Positions 1-10,119 of a DNA stretch of 64,000 nucleotides are shown here, piece after piece. The notes beneath the pieces are model-generated. The model did no database searches. It was not told the DNA's origin and saw nothing but the letters and a program-made list of their open reading frames with translations. The first letter of the stretch is position 1. Every line of letters starts with the position of its first letter. The position numbers and the translations under genes are program-made. This DNA is from Paguma larvata (lineage: Eukaryota > Chordata > Mammalia > Carnivora > Viverridae), in NCBI GenBank assembly GCA_030068075.1, contig CM057826.1:64391312-64455311 (forward strand), given 5' to 3'.

Positions 1-2454
1 TCTCTTGCCCCTTTTCTAGATCAGGACCTACTCCTGGTCTTTGCAGCTTTATCCACTGTCGTACTTTCTTTAATATATTTTCCTGGTGATGTCACTCCAT
101 CAACTCACTGTGGATGAGTTGTAATTTTTTTCTCTTACATCATCAATCCTGTTTGCTCTTTTAAGTTACAGACCCTTACTGTCAACCAACCAGAGAATTC
201 CACTTTACTTCTATGCTGTGATCGCAAATGTTTGAGTACAAAGTTGATCTATATTCTCTGTCATCAATTAGGAAGTTGTATGATGCCTTGAAGATGCCCC
301 ATGGCAAAACTGCTCTATCTATCTCTAATTTGCTCTTTTGGTGCCTATCTTTCCCTGTATCTCCTGAACCAGCTTTGCTCAAGAGTTTGGATTTCTGCTC
401 CAGTGAGAAGATTTATTTTTCTCTGAAAATTGAGCACTCATTACTCACCACGTTGCTTATCTACCAAGATTCCAGTTTACTGACCCTATATTTACCTCAT
501 TTCACCCTCACCAAGTATATTGTAGATGAAATTTCCACTTTAATTAGCTTCGATTTCAGTCTCCCACTAAGGTGCCAAGTTCACAGCTCTTATCATTCAT
601 TCTTTATCCTTCCACTTAAACCTTGCTACACTCTTTCTCCTATATAATATTGATATTTAAGTAAGAGTCTTCACTTCCTTGGGTCAATGAGTAGAAGTTA
701 TGGCAATTTCTAGCTCTGAAGTGGAAGCCAGTGGGCAAAATTTGGGAGGGGAGGCAAGGAGGTCTTTTGGAACTTTTAAAATCACAAGATGATGGCAGCT
801 GTCACAGGTAAGCTTGGCCCTGGCATACTTAATTCCTCTTCTGTTTAAAGCTTCCTTCTTCATATGGCAATTACCACCCTACAGAGCAGGAACAGTGGGG
901 TCTTGAGAGCCTGTCAATAAGAGTGAAAGAAAAGGATATGAGATGGAGAGAAGTAGAAGGAAATTAAACTGACTTCCAGGGTTTCCTTGTTCTAGCTATC
1001 ATGCAAATAATTTAATAAGCCTGATGTGCTTTTCTTTAAATACAGTTTTGAAAACTTGCATGATACGAATTTCTGCAAATAAAGTGCTATTTCAGACATA
1101 CTATTTAAAATTCACTCTGGTAAATTTCATTAGGCTGGAAAGAGTGCTTAAAAAATAATCACACTTTCATTTCATAGAAGCTATGCCTTTTAAATATCAG
1201 GTTTCTTTGCATTTATTCCACATTTGATTTTGTAATCACATGTCCAGGAAAAAAATTTCTTTTCTGCCACTGGTCAATAGCTATATTAAAACTGCTTATC
1301 TGAGGCTGGCCCAAATAGAATTTTAAAAATCTGACCTTTCTTCTGCTTGCTTTTCTCTGTGTTGAAAGCCAGGATGAGCAATGTAAGCTAAAATAGTACC
1401 CTGTTGCCCAAATGAGGCATACTACACCAAATCCTTAGCCGATTTTCCTTTCTCTTCGTGTTGTTACATTTTATTCTTTTGCCATGCAGATTTTTCTTTT
1501 CTACTCGGAAAAAATAAAATCATTGGAGGTTTTGTTTTTGTTTTTCTTTGTTACATTTCTAAAGGTGAATGAGGGAGATTACTAATGGTAATGAGAAAGG
1601 TGTGGTACTGTATTTAGGTTACACTAGGTAAGCATTTACCTCAGAGTTTTAATTCACAAAGGAAGATTTCCTGAAACATTATTTATGGGAGAAAAATCAA
1701 GCTAGGACTTACTAGTTATTGACAGTATTGAGTATTTTTTGAAGTTGGCAGAAAAGTTCAGTAAAGGTATCTAAAACATCCAGAGTAATTTATTTTAACT
1801 GAAATCTTTATAGAACTTCAGACTAGATCCTATCGTTTCTGTGGGTTGATATTTGGCAGAAAAAAAACCCACCAAGTTTCATCCAACAATGCAAAAATTA
1901 GAGGGCTTTTTGTTTGATTTGTTTGTTTTCTATTTCTGTGGCACACCGCTGTTGGAGATAACATTTTATCCAACTTGAAAAGTGCTATTTATAAGACAGG
2001 TGAAATGCTATTACTGCCAATCTATAGAAGCATGAATTTCATAATGGCAAAAGCAAAGCCGAATGTAGCCAGCAGGTAGCCCTGTTTTCTGATTGTTTCA
2101 TCTCGTAGAAAATGTCAGCAAAGTATAATTTGCTATTTTGCTTAGAAATTATATGGTGTGCCTAGGTAAAGTCCACAGAGTACAACATAAGGGCTTGAAA
2201 TAAATCCCCAGGGCCTAATGAAAAAGTGAAAGGAAATTCCATGTTACATTCAAAATCATCAGGATTTGTTCATTCCTTTATTTTTAAATTAATACGATAG
2301 TAGGACATCTTCAGTTCCTTAATAAGAGATATCAGTTATTTTCACATGGGATTTTTTTTCTAATGTAAAAAATCCAACCTCCCAGTTTTAGAGCTGTCCT
2401 CTTCCAGTCTACCTGAAAACATCTGTAAGTGATTATTTGCCAAGTACTGACAGA
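1..2454. other. Unassigned AT-rich sequence, no gene seen
   Basis: I recognise no gene and no confident repeat here. The only long frame, at 228-647 on the plus strand (139 codons), has no recognisable domain, no splice context and a composition expected of chance in AT-rich DNA. An ATG followed by a GTAAGC donor occurs near 789-810 but lacks a convincing promoter or acceptor. Very old L2-type sequence in the first 700 bases is possible but not demonstrable by eye. Confidence 0.5.
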
Positions 2455-2626
2455 TTTCCACATTTCTCTCCCATGTAGTCCATTCTTCTTACAGAACCCC
2501 AAATAGTCTCTAAGAACTTAAATCAGATCATATCATCCTGCTTAAAAATCCATCAATTGAATCTTTGTGCCATTCAACTTAGAATAAGATCCATACTCCA
2601 TACCATGAGCTTTAGCACTCCATGCC
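2455..2626 (+). repeat. L2 LINE fragment, 5' piece of a split copy
   Basis: The stretch follows the familiar L2 3' region: a 'AATCAGATCATATCATCCTGC' type segment, then 'TTAAAAATCCATCAATTGAATC', then 'AGAATAAGATCCATACTCC'. These match the L2 pattern 'tgatcacgtcactcccctgcttaaaaccctcca...aggataaagtccaaactcc'. It breaks at 2626, where a hAT fragment begins, and appears to resume at about 2977. It is heavily diverged, so the outer limits are approximate. Confidence 0.7.
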
Positions 2627-2950
2627 AGCAGTTCTTAGGCATTTTGGTCTCAGCACCTGTTTACACTCCTAAACATTGTTGAGGACACTCAAAAGACTTT
2701 GTTTATGTGTGTTATAGCTGTTTATATTTATTATGTTAGAAATTTAAACAAAATATAAAAATATTAATGCATTTAAAGGCAATAATATACATTATACAAC
2801 ATTTTAATGAAAAATAACTGAATTTTTAAAAACAAAATTATTAAAAACAATGGCATTGCTTTATACTTTTGCAAATTTCCTTAATGTTTGGCTTAAAAGG
2901 AGCTAGCTGGATTCTCATATCTACTTTTTCATTTAACTTATTGTAATAGC
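2627..2950 (-). mobile_element. hAT (Charlie-type) DNA transposon, 3'-terminal fragment
   Basis: It opens with CAGTTCTTAGGCATTTTGGTCTC, a decayed hAT terminal repeat (CAGTGGTTCTCAA type), followed by 'TTTACACTCCTAAACATTGTTGAGGAC'-like sequence. The whole stretch resembles the reverse complement of about 30040-30368, the 3' end of the larger hAT element on the plus strand. This is therefore a second copy of the same family in opposite orientation. Similarity stops at about 2950 after GGATTCTCATATCTAC. It sits inside an older L2. No transposase reading frame survives. Confidence 0.75.
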
Positions 2951-2976
2951 ACTTATACTTTTCCTCGAATACAAAG

Positions 2977-3185
2977 GCCCACTTTACTCTGGTCCCTGCA
3001 GAGAGGTCTTCCTTTTCCATTCCCTTGTGTAGTCACCCTGTGTCCCATTACTTTGTTTTACTTTCTCCATAGCATTTAAAATTATGTGAAATTATATTAT
3101 CTATGTCTATGTTTGTTATCCATCTCTACCCACTCAATTGTAAGCTCTACTTAGGTAAGGACCTTGTTTGTGTTATAAACCATTG
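2977..3185 (+). repeat. L2 LINE fragment, continuation beyond the hAT insertion
   Basis: The segment has the L2 3' end pattern: 'CTGGTCCCTGCAGAGAGGTC', a region like 'tgtcccattactttgttttactttctccatagca', and near 3140-3170 the typical 'CTGTAAGCTCCATGAGGGCAGGGACC' block, here decayed to TTGTAAGCTCTACTTAGGTAAGGACC. Order and strand agree with the fragment at 2455-2626, so I read both as one L2 split by the hAT fragment. Confidence 0.7.
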
Positions 3186-3199
3186 TGTAATAGTTTTCA

Positions 3200-3484
3200 G
3201 TTTTGCTTAACGAAATTAACTCCATATATAGCAGCTTAAAACAGCACACATTTATTACCTACCAGTTTCTGTAGGTTAGGAATTTGTGCGTGGTGTAGCT
3301 GAGTGTCTCTGGCTCAAGATCTCTCCTGAGGTTGGACTGAAGGTGCTCTCAAGCTCACTCCTATGGTGGTTGGCAGACCTATGTGATCTCCTTCCAGGCT
3401 AATTCATATGGGCCTGGCTGTCCCCTTACATGGCAGGTGGCTTTCCCTAAGGTGACTGATGAGAGAGAGAGAGAGGGAGAGTGA

Positions 3485-3521
<37 letters not shown>

Positions 3522-3660
3522 TCCATGACAGAAACCACAGTATCCTTATAACCTAATCTTGGAAGTGATCTCCAATCACTTTTGCCATTCCTGTTCATTA
3601 GAAAGGGGTCACTAGGTCTAACTCATACTCGGGAGGGGATTACACAGGATGAATAATCGG
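3200..3660 (-). repeat. Old LTR-like repeat, MaLR-related
   Basis: The start 'AGCAGCTTAAAACAGCACAC' followed by 'TTTATTACCTACCAGTTTCTG' matches the antisense form of a common mammalian interspersed repeat (cttagtggcttaaaacaacacatttattatctcacagttctg). The same opening is seen at 42860, 45500 and 62352. I place it with the MaLR-type LTRs because of that shared opening, but the family name is uncertain. A (GA)n tract lies inside. Confidence 0.5.
3460..3517. repeat. (GA)n microsatellite
   Basis: About 58 bases of near-pure GA dinucleotides, interrupted once by GGGAGAGTGAGTAA. It is a purine tract on the plus strand inside the LTR-like repeat. The reverse-strand frame rich in Leu-Ser is simply this tract translated. 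Confidence 0.95.
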
Positions 3661-3714
3661 AGGTGTAGGGATCAACAAGGGCTGAGAGGCTTTTACCATC
3701 AACTGTAGCCTCAG

Positions 3715-3780
3715 GGTCTAAGCATAATGTCTGGAATGGTACATAGTAGGTACTCTGTAAATACTTGTTTAACGAGTATT
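3715..3780 (+). repeat. Short L2/MIR-type 3' end
   Basis: AATGGTACATAGTAGGTACTCTGTAAATACTTGTTTAA follows the L2/MIR end pattern 'gcctggcacatagtaggcgctcaataaatatttgttgaa'. Only about 60 bases are recognisable, so L2 and MIR cannot be told apart. Confidence 0.55.
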
Positions 3781-3789
3781 GTGTCCATA

Positions 3790-4868
3790 AAGTACTCAGT
3801 AATATGCTTGTTGCCAGAGGGTTTAGCTTTGTTTCCTGAGCAGAAGAGGGATTATTTACCTTATATAGCTTTTAAAATCCATGTTATTATTCATGGCTCC
3901 TCTAGTGTATTGTATTATTTAGGTAGTTGGTATAAGCCTAATAGAAAGAAAAATATTAAATTTCTTCTATGGGAAAAAAAGACTTGTTGATGGTGCCTTC
4001 TGGGGCTTAAAGTGAGAAACTGAGTGAATATGTTAGTTGGGAACTGTGATCTGTTCCTGCCCATTAATACATGTTTTGCCCATTCTTTTTATATAAAAAT
4101 TTTATTACCTAGAGAGATTGTGCTCTTGTAAGTCCATTGCTCTCTTTTGGTATATTTGTTTGGCTTCTCTAGAGTAAGGAATACACTGAATTGTCTAGTT
4201 GGCCATATTTGTTTTAATATGCAGTAATTCTAAATTCATTAACTTTGTCCATGGACAAGTGTAATCATTTTCTAAATAAATATACTATGCTTAATTAATT
4301 TATTTACCACATAGAACTACTTTAGAGTATCTTCATGTATCTCTATACTGTAGTACTATTTTAGGTCTTTTGAAGGAAATTATAGCTAGTCTTCACTTGT
4401 AGTTATGGTATAATAACACTGTTTTTAAACTTGTTTCCAGAGCTGTATGTATTGGTCACATGTTAGTATGAGTCAGCCTTTAAAATTGTTTTTATGACAC
4501 TTAGCTGGAACTACGACAACAAGGTTATGATAATTTCAACTAAAAGTGAGAATGGAGCAGGAGATACATCTACAGAATTAGGAATAGGCCTGGGCTAGAT
4601 ATCTGGTCAATAAAGGAGTGAGCTGAGAGCAGTGTAAGCCTGTAAAAGGCGAGTTTCTAAATCCGTTAAAGAGAAAGAAGCTGGAGTATTCCAAAGGCCG
4701 AATGCATTGATTTTACTGTTTTGCATAGGATTTCTCAAGTGTGGATGACATCCATGGATGTCACAGACGGGTATTTTTTCCAAAAGCGTTATTGTGAGGA
4801 TGGCGCCGCGTCTCAAGTTTCCTCTCAGTGACCTAAGATGGAGTGAGATGATTAAAGGGCACAGATTC
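3790..4868. other. Unassigned AT-rich sequence
   Basis: No coding region or confident repeat recognised. The stretch ends in GCACAGATTCT directly in front of the T-run that marks the tail of the minus-strand L1. Confidence 0.5.
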
Positions 4869-5998
4869 TTTTTTTTTTTTTTTAAATAATTTATTGTCAA
4901 ATTGGTTTCCATACAGCCCCCAGTGCCCATCCCAACAAATGTCCTTCTCAGTGCCCACCACCCACTTTCCCCACTCCTCTCCCCGCATCAACCCTCAGTT
5001 TGCTCTCTGTATTTGAGTGTCTCTTATGGTTTGCTTCCCTCCCTCTCTGTTTGTAACTATTTTTTATCCCCTTCCCTTCCCCCATGGTCTTCTGTTAAGT
5101 TTCTCAAGATCCACATATGAGTGAAAACATATGGTTTCTGTCTTTCCCTGACTGACTTATTTCACTCAGCATAATACTCTCCAGTTCCATCCATGTTGCT
5201 GCAAATGACAGGATTTCATTCTTTCTCATTGCCAGGTAATATTCCACTGTATATATAAACCACATTTTCTTTATCCATTCATCAGTTGATGGACATTTAG
5301 GCTCTTTCCATGATTTTGCTATTGTGGAGAGTGCTGCTATAAACATTGGGGTATCTGTGCCCCTATGAATCATCACTCCTGCATCCCTTGGGTAAATTCC
5401 TAGCAGTGCTATTGCTGGGTCATAGGGTAGTTCTATTTCTAATTTTTTGAGGAAACTTCACACTGTTTTCCAGAGCGGCTGCACTGGTTTGCATTCCCAC
5501 CAGCAGTGTAAAAGCGTTCCCATTTCTCTACATCCTCACCACAACCTATAGTCTCCTGATTTGTTCATTTTAGCCACTCTGACTGGTGTGAGGTGGTATC
5601 TCAGTGTGGTTTTGATTTGTATTTCCCTGATGACAAGTGATGTTGAGCATCGTTTCATGTGTCTGTTGGCCATCTGGATGTCTTCTTTGGAGAAATGTCT
5701 GTTCATGTCTTCTGCCCATTTCTTCACTGGATTATTTGTTTTTCGGGTGTGGAGTTTGGTGAGTTCTTTATAAATTTTAGATACTAGTCCTTTATCCGAT
5801 ATGTCATTTGCAATTATCCTTTCCCATTCCCTCGGTTGTCTATTAGTTTTGTTGGGTTTTTCCTTTGCTGTGCAGAAGCTTTTTATCTGGGTGAGGTCCC
5901 AATAGTTCATTTTTGCTTTTAATTCCCTCACCTTTGGAGATGTGTCATGCAGGAAATTGCTGTGGCTCAGGTCAAAAATGTTTTTTCCTGCTTTCTCT
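4869..5998 (-). mobile_element. L1 LINE, 5'-truncated, felid-type 3' end
   Basis: Read on the minus strand, this is the last ~1.1 kb of an L1: the ORF2 C-terminal part, a purine-rich 3'UTR (CT-rich on the plus strand) and a poly-A tail (T-run at 4869-4883). The 'AATTTATTGTCAAATTGGTTTCCATAC' block right after the tail recurs at 22360, 34585 and 55730, so all four belong to one young carnivore L1 lineage. Similarity to the 22.3-kb copy ends near 5998 after TTTTTTCCTGCTTTCTCT, which marks the 5' truncation. A TSD is not clear. Confidence 0.92.
5104..5935 (-). pseudogene. L1 ORF2 C-terminal remnant
   Basis: Two open stretches on the minus strand (5931 to 5536, then 5376 to 5104) encode the end of L1 ORF2p. 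The first contains MNYWDLTQIKSF, a linker rich in Lys/Arg, and the [19 protein letters not shown] block. The second contains SKDRN-like and EYYLAMRKNEI segments typical of the ORF2p tail. The frame is broken between them by stops or indels. Endonuclease and reverse transcriptase domains are absent. It cannot make a functional protein. Confidence 0.85.
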
Positions 5999-6107
5999 AA
6001 TTCTGATGTTAGATGGATCTGGGTTTACATCTCTGCCCTGTCATTTTCTATGGTAAATGAAGGAAATAATTTCTATACCTTAGGATTGTTATAAAGATTT
6101 CGTGGGA

Positions 6108-6302
6108 GGGGTGCCATGGTGGCTCAGTTGGTTAAGCTTCTGACTTCTGCTCAGGTCATGATCTCATTGTTCGTGGTGATTTCCAGCCCTACTTCAGGCT
6201 GCACTGACAGCACAGAGCCTGCTTGGGATTCTCTCTCTCCTCTTTCTCTGTCCTTCCCTGACTTGTGCTTTCTCTCTCAAAATAAGTAAATAAACTTAAA
6301 AA
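6108..6302 (+). mobile_element. SINEC (tRNA-Lys SINE)
   Basis: Head GTGCCATGGTGGCTCAGTTG, the B-box-like 'GGTCATGATCTC', the CT-rich middle, and a tail AATAAGTAAATAAACTTAAAA. It is flanked by 15-bp direct repeats AAAGATTTCGTGGGA (6093-6107) and AAAGATTTTGTAGGA (6303-6317), differing at two positions. This fixes the insertion boundaries. Confidence 0.95.
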
Positions 6303-6317
6303 AAAGATTTTGTAGGA

Positions 6318-7150
6318 AAGTACATGTAAAATAAATGCCTGACACATACGCTAAGTGTTCGATTTTGTAGGTCTGTTTCCTTACCTGAAATTTATCAGAA
6401 TACTGAATATGGAAACACCAAGAGATATCCCAGTGATTTTGCTGGATTTCACACATACTCTTCTTGCTTTCATTGTGTAACAGCAACCCTCGCCCCTCAA
6501 GTATTTAGAGTCATTAATCTCCACCAATACGGTGATTCCTTTCTTTGCCTGTTTTCACAAAGTCCTCATGGTAGGCAAAGCTTCAGGTTTGGTGGAACCC
6601 TTCCTGCATTTCTGAAAGCAAATATCCAGAAGAGAATAAAGTTGAGGGGACAGAAAGCACTAATTCTGCAAAGAAGTCACAGGAATAATGGTGAGAGAGG
6701 CCAGTCCAACTGGCACCCTGTTTCCCTGATTCTGGGTGTGGGTAGCATAACCTTCTATATAGATCAATACACATAACTACATGTGGAAGGAGAGTCCCCA
6801 ACCTCACACAGTGTTTTTCTGGAACTGGCAGCTTAGCTGAGCCTTTAATAAATGATTCCATTTTTCAATTAGTTTGTGGACATATGCCTGCTTGTGTATC
6901 TCCTTCACTGTAAGTGATTGGTTTGAACCTTTTGCCGGTAAATTGAGAATTCTGTAAGCTCTCAGATGGATTGTTTTATCTTGGTCATAGCTCCAGAATC
7001 CCCCATGGTGAGCTGAGGAACAGGGTGCACCTGTGTGCATTGCTTACCACAGCAATGACTGCAGTCAAAGGTGGGTCAAGAGAGTGTGAGGCAGGACATG
7101 GGAAGTATAGAATATATACTATGTGCTGTTTTGTAACTTGCATGTTTCTT
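6318..7150. other. Unassigned sequence
   Basis: No confident repeat or gene. Short frames on both strands (for example 6583-6861 minus, 6804-7040 minus, 6971-7153 plus) overlap each other and show no recognisable domain. Confidence 0.5.
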
Positions 7151-7470
7151 TGAATAAATTTGCTCATGGGTTATTTTATTGTTTTTATTTGGTTACCCTG
7201 ATTTTTATTTATTCTACTCATTTTTTTTCTGATTTATTAACTACTGGTTTTATGCTTATTATATTGCTTTCTCATGTGTTTATTTTGCTTGCCTTTTCTA
7301 ATTTCTTGAATGTAATACTTAGATTTTTTTAAATTAGCAATAAATATATGAGACCATAGGTTTTCTTCATTGGCTATAATATAGTGTTTTTATTATTATT
7401 TTCTTAAAAAGATAATCTGCAATTTTGGTTTTCATTTCTTCTTTGACCCAAGAGTGTTTAACAGAGAGAG
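7151..7470 (-). repeat. Old L1M fragment (ORF2 region)
   Basis: The plus strand reads like antisense L1: 'CATTTCTTCTTTGACCCAAGAGTGTTTAACAGAGAG' is the diverged counterpart of the widely shared L1 antisense phrase 'atttcttctttgacccatgggttatttagaag'. Upstream, 'TACTGGTTTTATGCTTATTATATTGC' fits the same region. It is decayed, with many indels. Boundaries are approximate. Confidence 0.6.
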
Positions 7471-7721
7471 ACTTTTTTCTTAACTGTTTATTTTGAAGTA
7501 GTATGTAGTTTTCAAAGAACTTACAAGATTAGCCAAAGAACCATCCTATATCCTTACCTGGCTTTACCAAATGTTAACATTTTACCACATTCGCTTTGTC
7601 ATTGTCTCTGCCTCTTCAAGTGTGTGCACACACATACATGCACTATTCCTTTTCCCGAATCAACTAAAAGTGAGTTACAGGCAAGATGTGCCATTTTCCC
7701 TATATATTGTAGTATCCAGTT

Positions 7722-7751
7722 TCTAAATAAATAAATAAATAAATAAATAAC
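7722..7751. repeat. (AAAT)n microsatellite
   Basis: Seven uninterrupted AAAT units inside the old L1M 3'UTR. It is not at a SINE tail, so it is a local expansion. Confidence 0.9.
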
Positions 7752-8460
7752 AATACAACCTAGGTAATCACAGTATAACCATCTATATAAGAAAATTAAA
7801 ATTGACACAATTTTGTCATCTAATCCAGAGACCTTATTTAAATTCTGCTAATTAGCCTAATGTATGCCCTTTCTAACAGGTGGATTCAGGACTCAATTCA
7901 GGATCATATGTTGCTTTTAGTTGCCTTGTCCCTTCATTTTTATTCAGTCGAAAATAGTTTCTAAACATTTTCTTGTCTTTTATGATTTTACATTTTAGGA
8001 GAGTAGAGGTCAGTTTTTGTTGTTGTTGTTGCTTTCGCTGAATTTCCCTCAAATTAGGAGTCTGCTGTTCCTCATTATTAAATTCCATTTATGCATTTTC
8101 AGCAGGAATATTATACAGTACTTTGTTTTGCTCAATGTATCACCATCAGGAGCCATATAATGTCAATTTTTCCCATTGTTGGTGATGTTAAATTGAATCA
8201 TTTGGTTAAGGTTTCTTTCTTGTAAAGGTTTAGTTTTCTTTATTGTAAAGTACCTATTTTTCATCCCTCTTTAATTAGTAAGTACTTTGTGGGGAGATTA
8301 TGTAAATGTCATGTTTCTCAGCAAACTTTATACTATTAGTTTTAACATCTGTTGTTGATGTTTGCCTGATTCAGTTATTCAATTATTACTGCCGTGGCTG
8401 CAGTTTTTAATTCATCATTCTTTTCGTATTTATTCTAAATAACTATATTATTGTAAATTG

Positions 8461-8521
8461 CCTTTCCTTCCTTTCTCTCCTCCTTTCTTCCTTCTTCCCT
8501 TTTTTCCTTCCTTCCTTTCCA
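8461..8521. repeat. Imperfect (CCTT)n pyrimidine tract
   Basis: About 60 consecutive pyrimidines with CCTT, CTTT and CTCC units inside the old L1M 3'UTR. It may form a polypurine/polypyrimidine structure but is short and impure. Confidence 0.85.
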
Positions 8522-8674
8522 TCAGCACTACACATGGATTATTATCTTATTCAACAAATTAAAATCCATTACTACAATTATTTATTTTGATGCTCAAATC
8601 GATGCAGTTTTGGCCAGTCAGAACTTTAAACTGTTCTGTAACCTTTTGACAAAAACTCACCATATTTTAAAAAT

Positions 8675-8890
8675 ATTTTTTAAGGTTTATTCATTATTCA
8701 GAGACAGAGAGAGACAGAAAGTGAGCAGGCGAGGGGCAGAGAGAGAGAGAGGGAGACACAGAATTTGAAGCAGACTCCAGGCTCTGAGCTGTCAGCACAG
8801 AGCCCGATGTGGGACTCGAACTCATAGACCGTGAGATCATGACCTGAGCCAAAGTCAGATGCTCAACCGACTGAGCCACCCAGGTGCCCA
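8675..8890 (-). mobile_element. SINEC (tRNA-Lys SINE)
   Basis: On the minus strand the head is GGGCACCTGGGTGGCTCAGT, followed by GGTCATGATCTCACGG and a CT-rich middle. The T-rich tail lies at 8675-8695. Twenty-base direct repeats flank it: ACTCACCATATTTTAAAAAT (8655-8674) and ACTCATCATTTTTTAAAAAT (8891-8910). It inserted into the old L1M. Confidence 0.95.
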
Positions 8891-8910
8891 ACTCATCATT
8901 TTTTAAAAAT

Positions 8911-9430
8911 CAATTTTATTTCCTGGAATAGTATTTGGAAGATGGATCCAGAAGCCCGATCTGACTCAGGCCTAGTCCCTTTGGTAAAACTCTAATTAGC
9001 ATTTGGAAAGACCATGAGATGGGGTGAGGGGACACTTTATGTCTGGTTGTCTCTATTTTTGTAATGTGAGTAATCTGTATCTCTTAATTTACTGAGTTCA
9101 CAAAATAATGGTATAGTGGATAGTAAAAAGGTAGGATATGAAGTAATGAATTAGTTCCATATTAATCTGTGAAGGTGACTAATGACTACTTTTTAGTATC
9201 ATTATGAATTTATAGATTCAAGTATATTTGGATGATTTCAGTTCATTGCTATTATTATCTTTAATGAAGCTCAAATCGTCCATCTTTGGCAGATAGGAGC
9301 CTCTTTAAGTTGATTTCTGAGTCCTCCTGACATAACCCTAATAATCCTTCAGAGCTTCCTCCTCTCTGGCATAACAAAATATTCCAGATTTTTTAATGTA
9401 TTTCCTCTCTAGTCCTGGAACCAGCTCTTT
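8911..9430 (-). repeat. Old L1M 3'UTR remnant
   Basis: The part at about 9195-9380 reads 'AGTATCATTATGAATTTATAGATTC', 'AAGCTCAAATCGTCCATCTTTGGCAGATAGGAGCC' and 'GAGTCCTCCTGACATAACCC'. This is the antisense L1M 3'UTR block 'gctcaaattgtcccatctttggccagtgggagcc...cctttgacatgacccc'. The first ~200 bases are not assignable. A related block recurs at 45320-45480. Confidence 0.65.
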
Positions 9431-9436
9431 TCCTGA

Positions 9437-9581
9437 GATGGTGTCTCTCAACCTTTAAAAAATTATCACCACCCCGAAGAGAAAATTAAAATTAAATTAA
9501 TATATATTAATTAAAGAAATAAAATATTAAGAGATAAGTTTTTTAAGGTAGAGTTGAGCTTTGGAAGACCACAAACCACTG
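9437..9581. mobile_element. Possible short hAT-type MITE
   Basis: The left end GATGGTGTCTCTCAACCTTTAA and right end AGACCACAAACCACTG are plausible decayed hAT inverted ends (CAGTGGTTCTCAACC type), with AT-rich sequence between. No clear 8-bp TSD is visible. This is weak and may be coincidence. Confidence 0.3.
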
Positions 9582-10119
9582 TTTTATGAGAGTTTTTTCA
9601 TCCCCCAACAAATCAAATTTCTCTTCTTTGTTGGTGAGAGAGGTGATATCACCCTATTGAAGGCATGCTCTAAAAAGCCCTAGTTTATTTTAGTGGAAAT
9701 GATCTTTCAAGACCACAAGCTGAGCATTATGGATACCTCAGTACTATTGGGATTTTTTACTTAGCTTCTTTTCTATATGCCTGCATCTTCTTTCTTCGAA
9801 GTTGAGCATCCTGTAATTATCCCCTTTCTTTATTCCACATTGTACCACAACACATTCATAATAGCAATGCTAATGCTATTATCAACAATGATTACTCTAA
9901 ACATTTAAAAATGTGCTCTGCATTTGCTCTTCTTACTCTCTCTCCCTTCCCTCCTTTAAAAATGATTCCACTATCTATGTCATCTGAGCTTAGAGTCATC
10001 AGGTAGTATACTCTCTCCTTTTAATCCTCTGTTGTAGTTTTATGTGAAACTATTTAATGCTTTAATAAAACTTACTTAGTGTCTTATGGTAATTTCCTTC
10101 TGGCTATTCAGGTTGTCTG
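9582..10119. other. Unassigned AT-rich sequence
   Basis: No gene or confident repeat recognised between the possible MITE and the old LINE that starts near 10120. Confidence 0.45.

Larger units (their letters stand above)
7471..8654 (-). repeat. Old L1M 3'UTR fragment
   Basis: A long run follows the antisense L1M 3'UTR in order: 'ACCAAATGTTAACATTTTACCACATTCGC', 'GACACAATTTTGTCATCTAATCCAGAGACC', 'GGACTCAATTCAGGATCATATG', 'TATAATGTCAATTTTTCCCATTGTTGGTGATG', 'GTGGGGAGATTATG', and 'TTTATTTTGATGCTCAAATCGATGC'. These are classic blocks of mammalian L1M elements. Two simple repeats have grown inside it. A SINE follows at 8675. Confidence 0.85.

Noticed and set aside
228..647. Open frame of 139 codons on the plus strand
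   Set aside because: No domain, no signal, no splice or promoter context, and T-rich composition giving Ser/Leu/Phe. Length is within chance for 64 kb of AT-rich DNA.
780..812. ATGATGGCAGCTGTCACAG followed by GTAAGC, looking like a first coding exon
   Set aside because: No acceptor, CpG-rich promoter or conserved context visible; a short ATG-to-donor run is common by chance.
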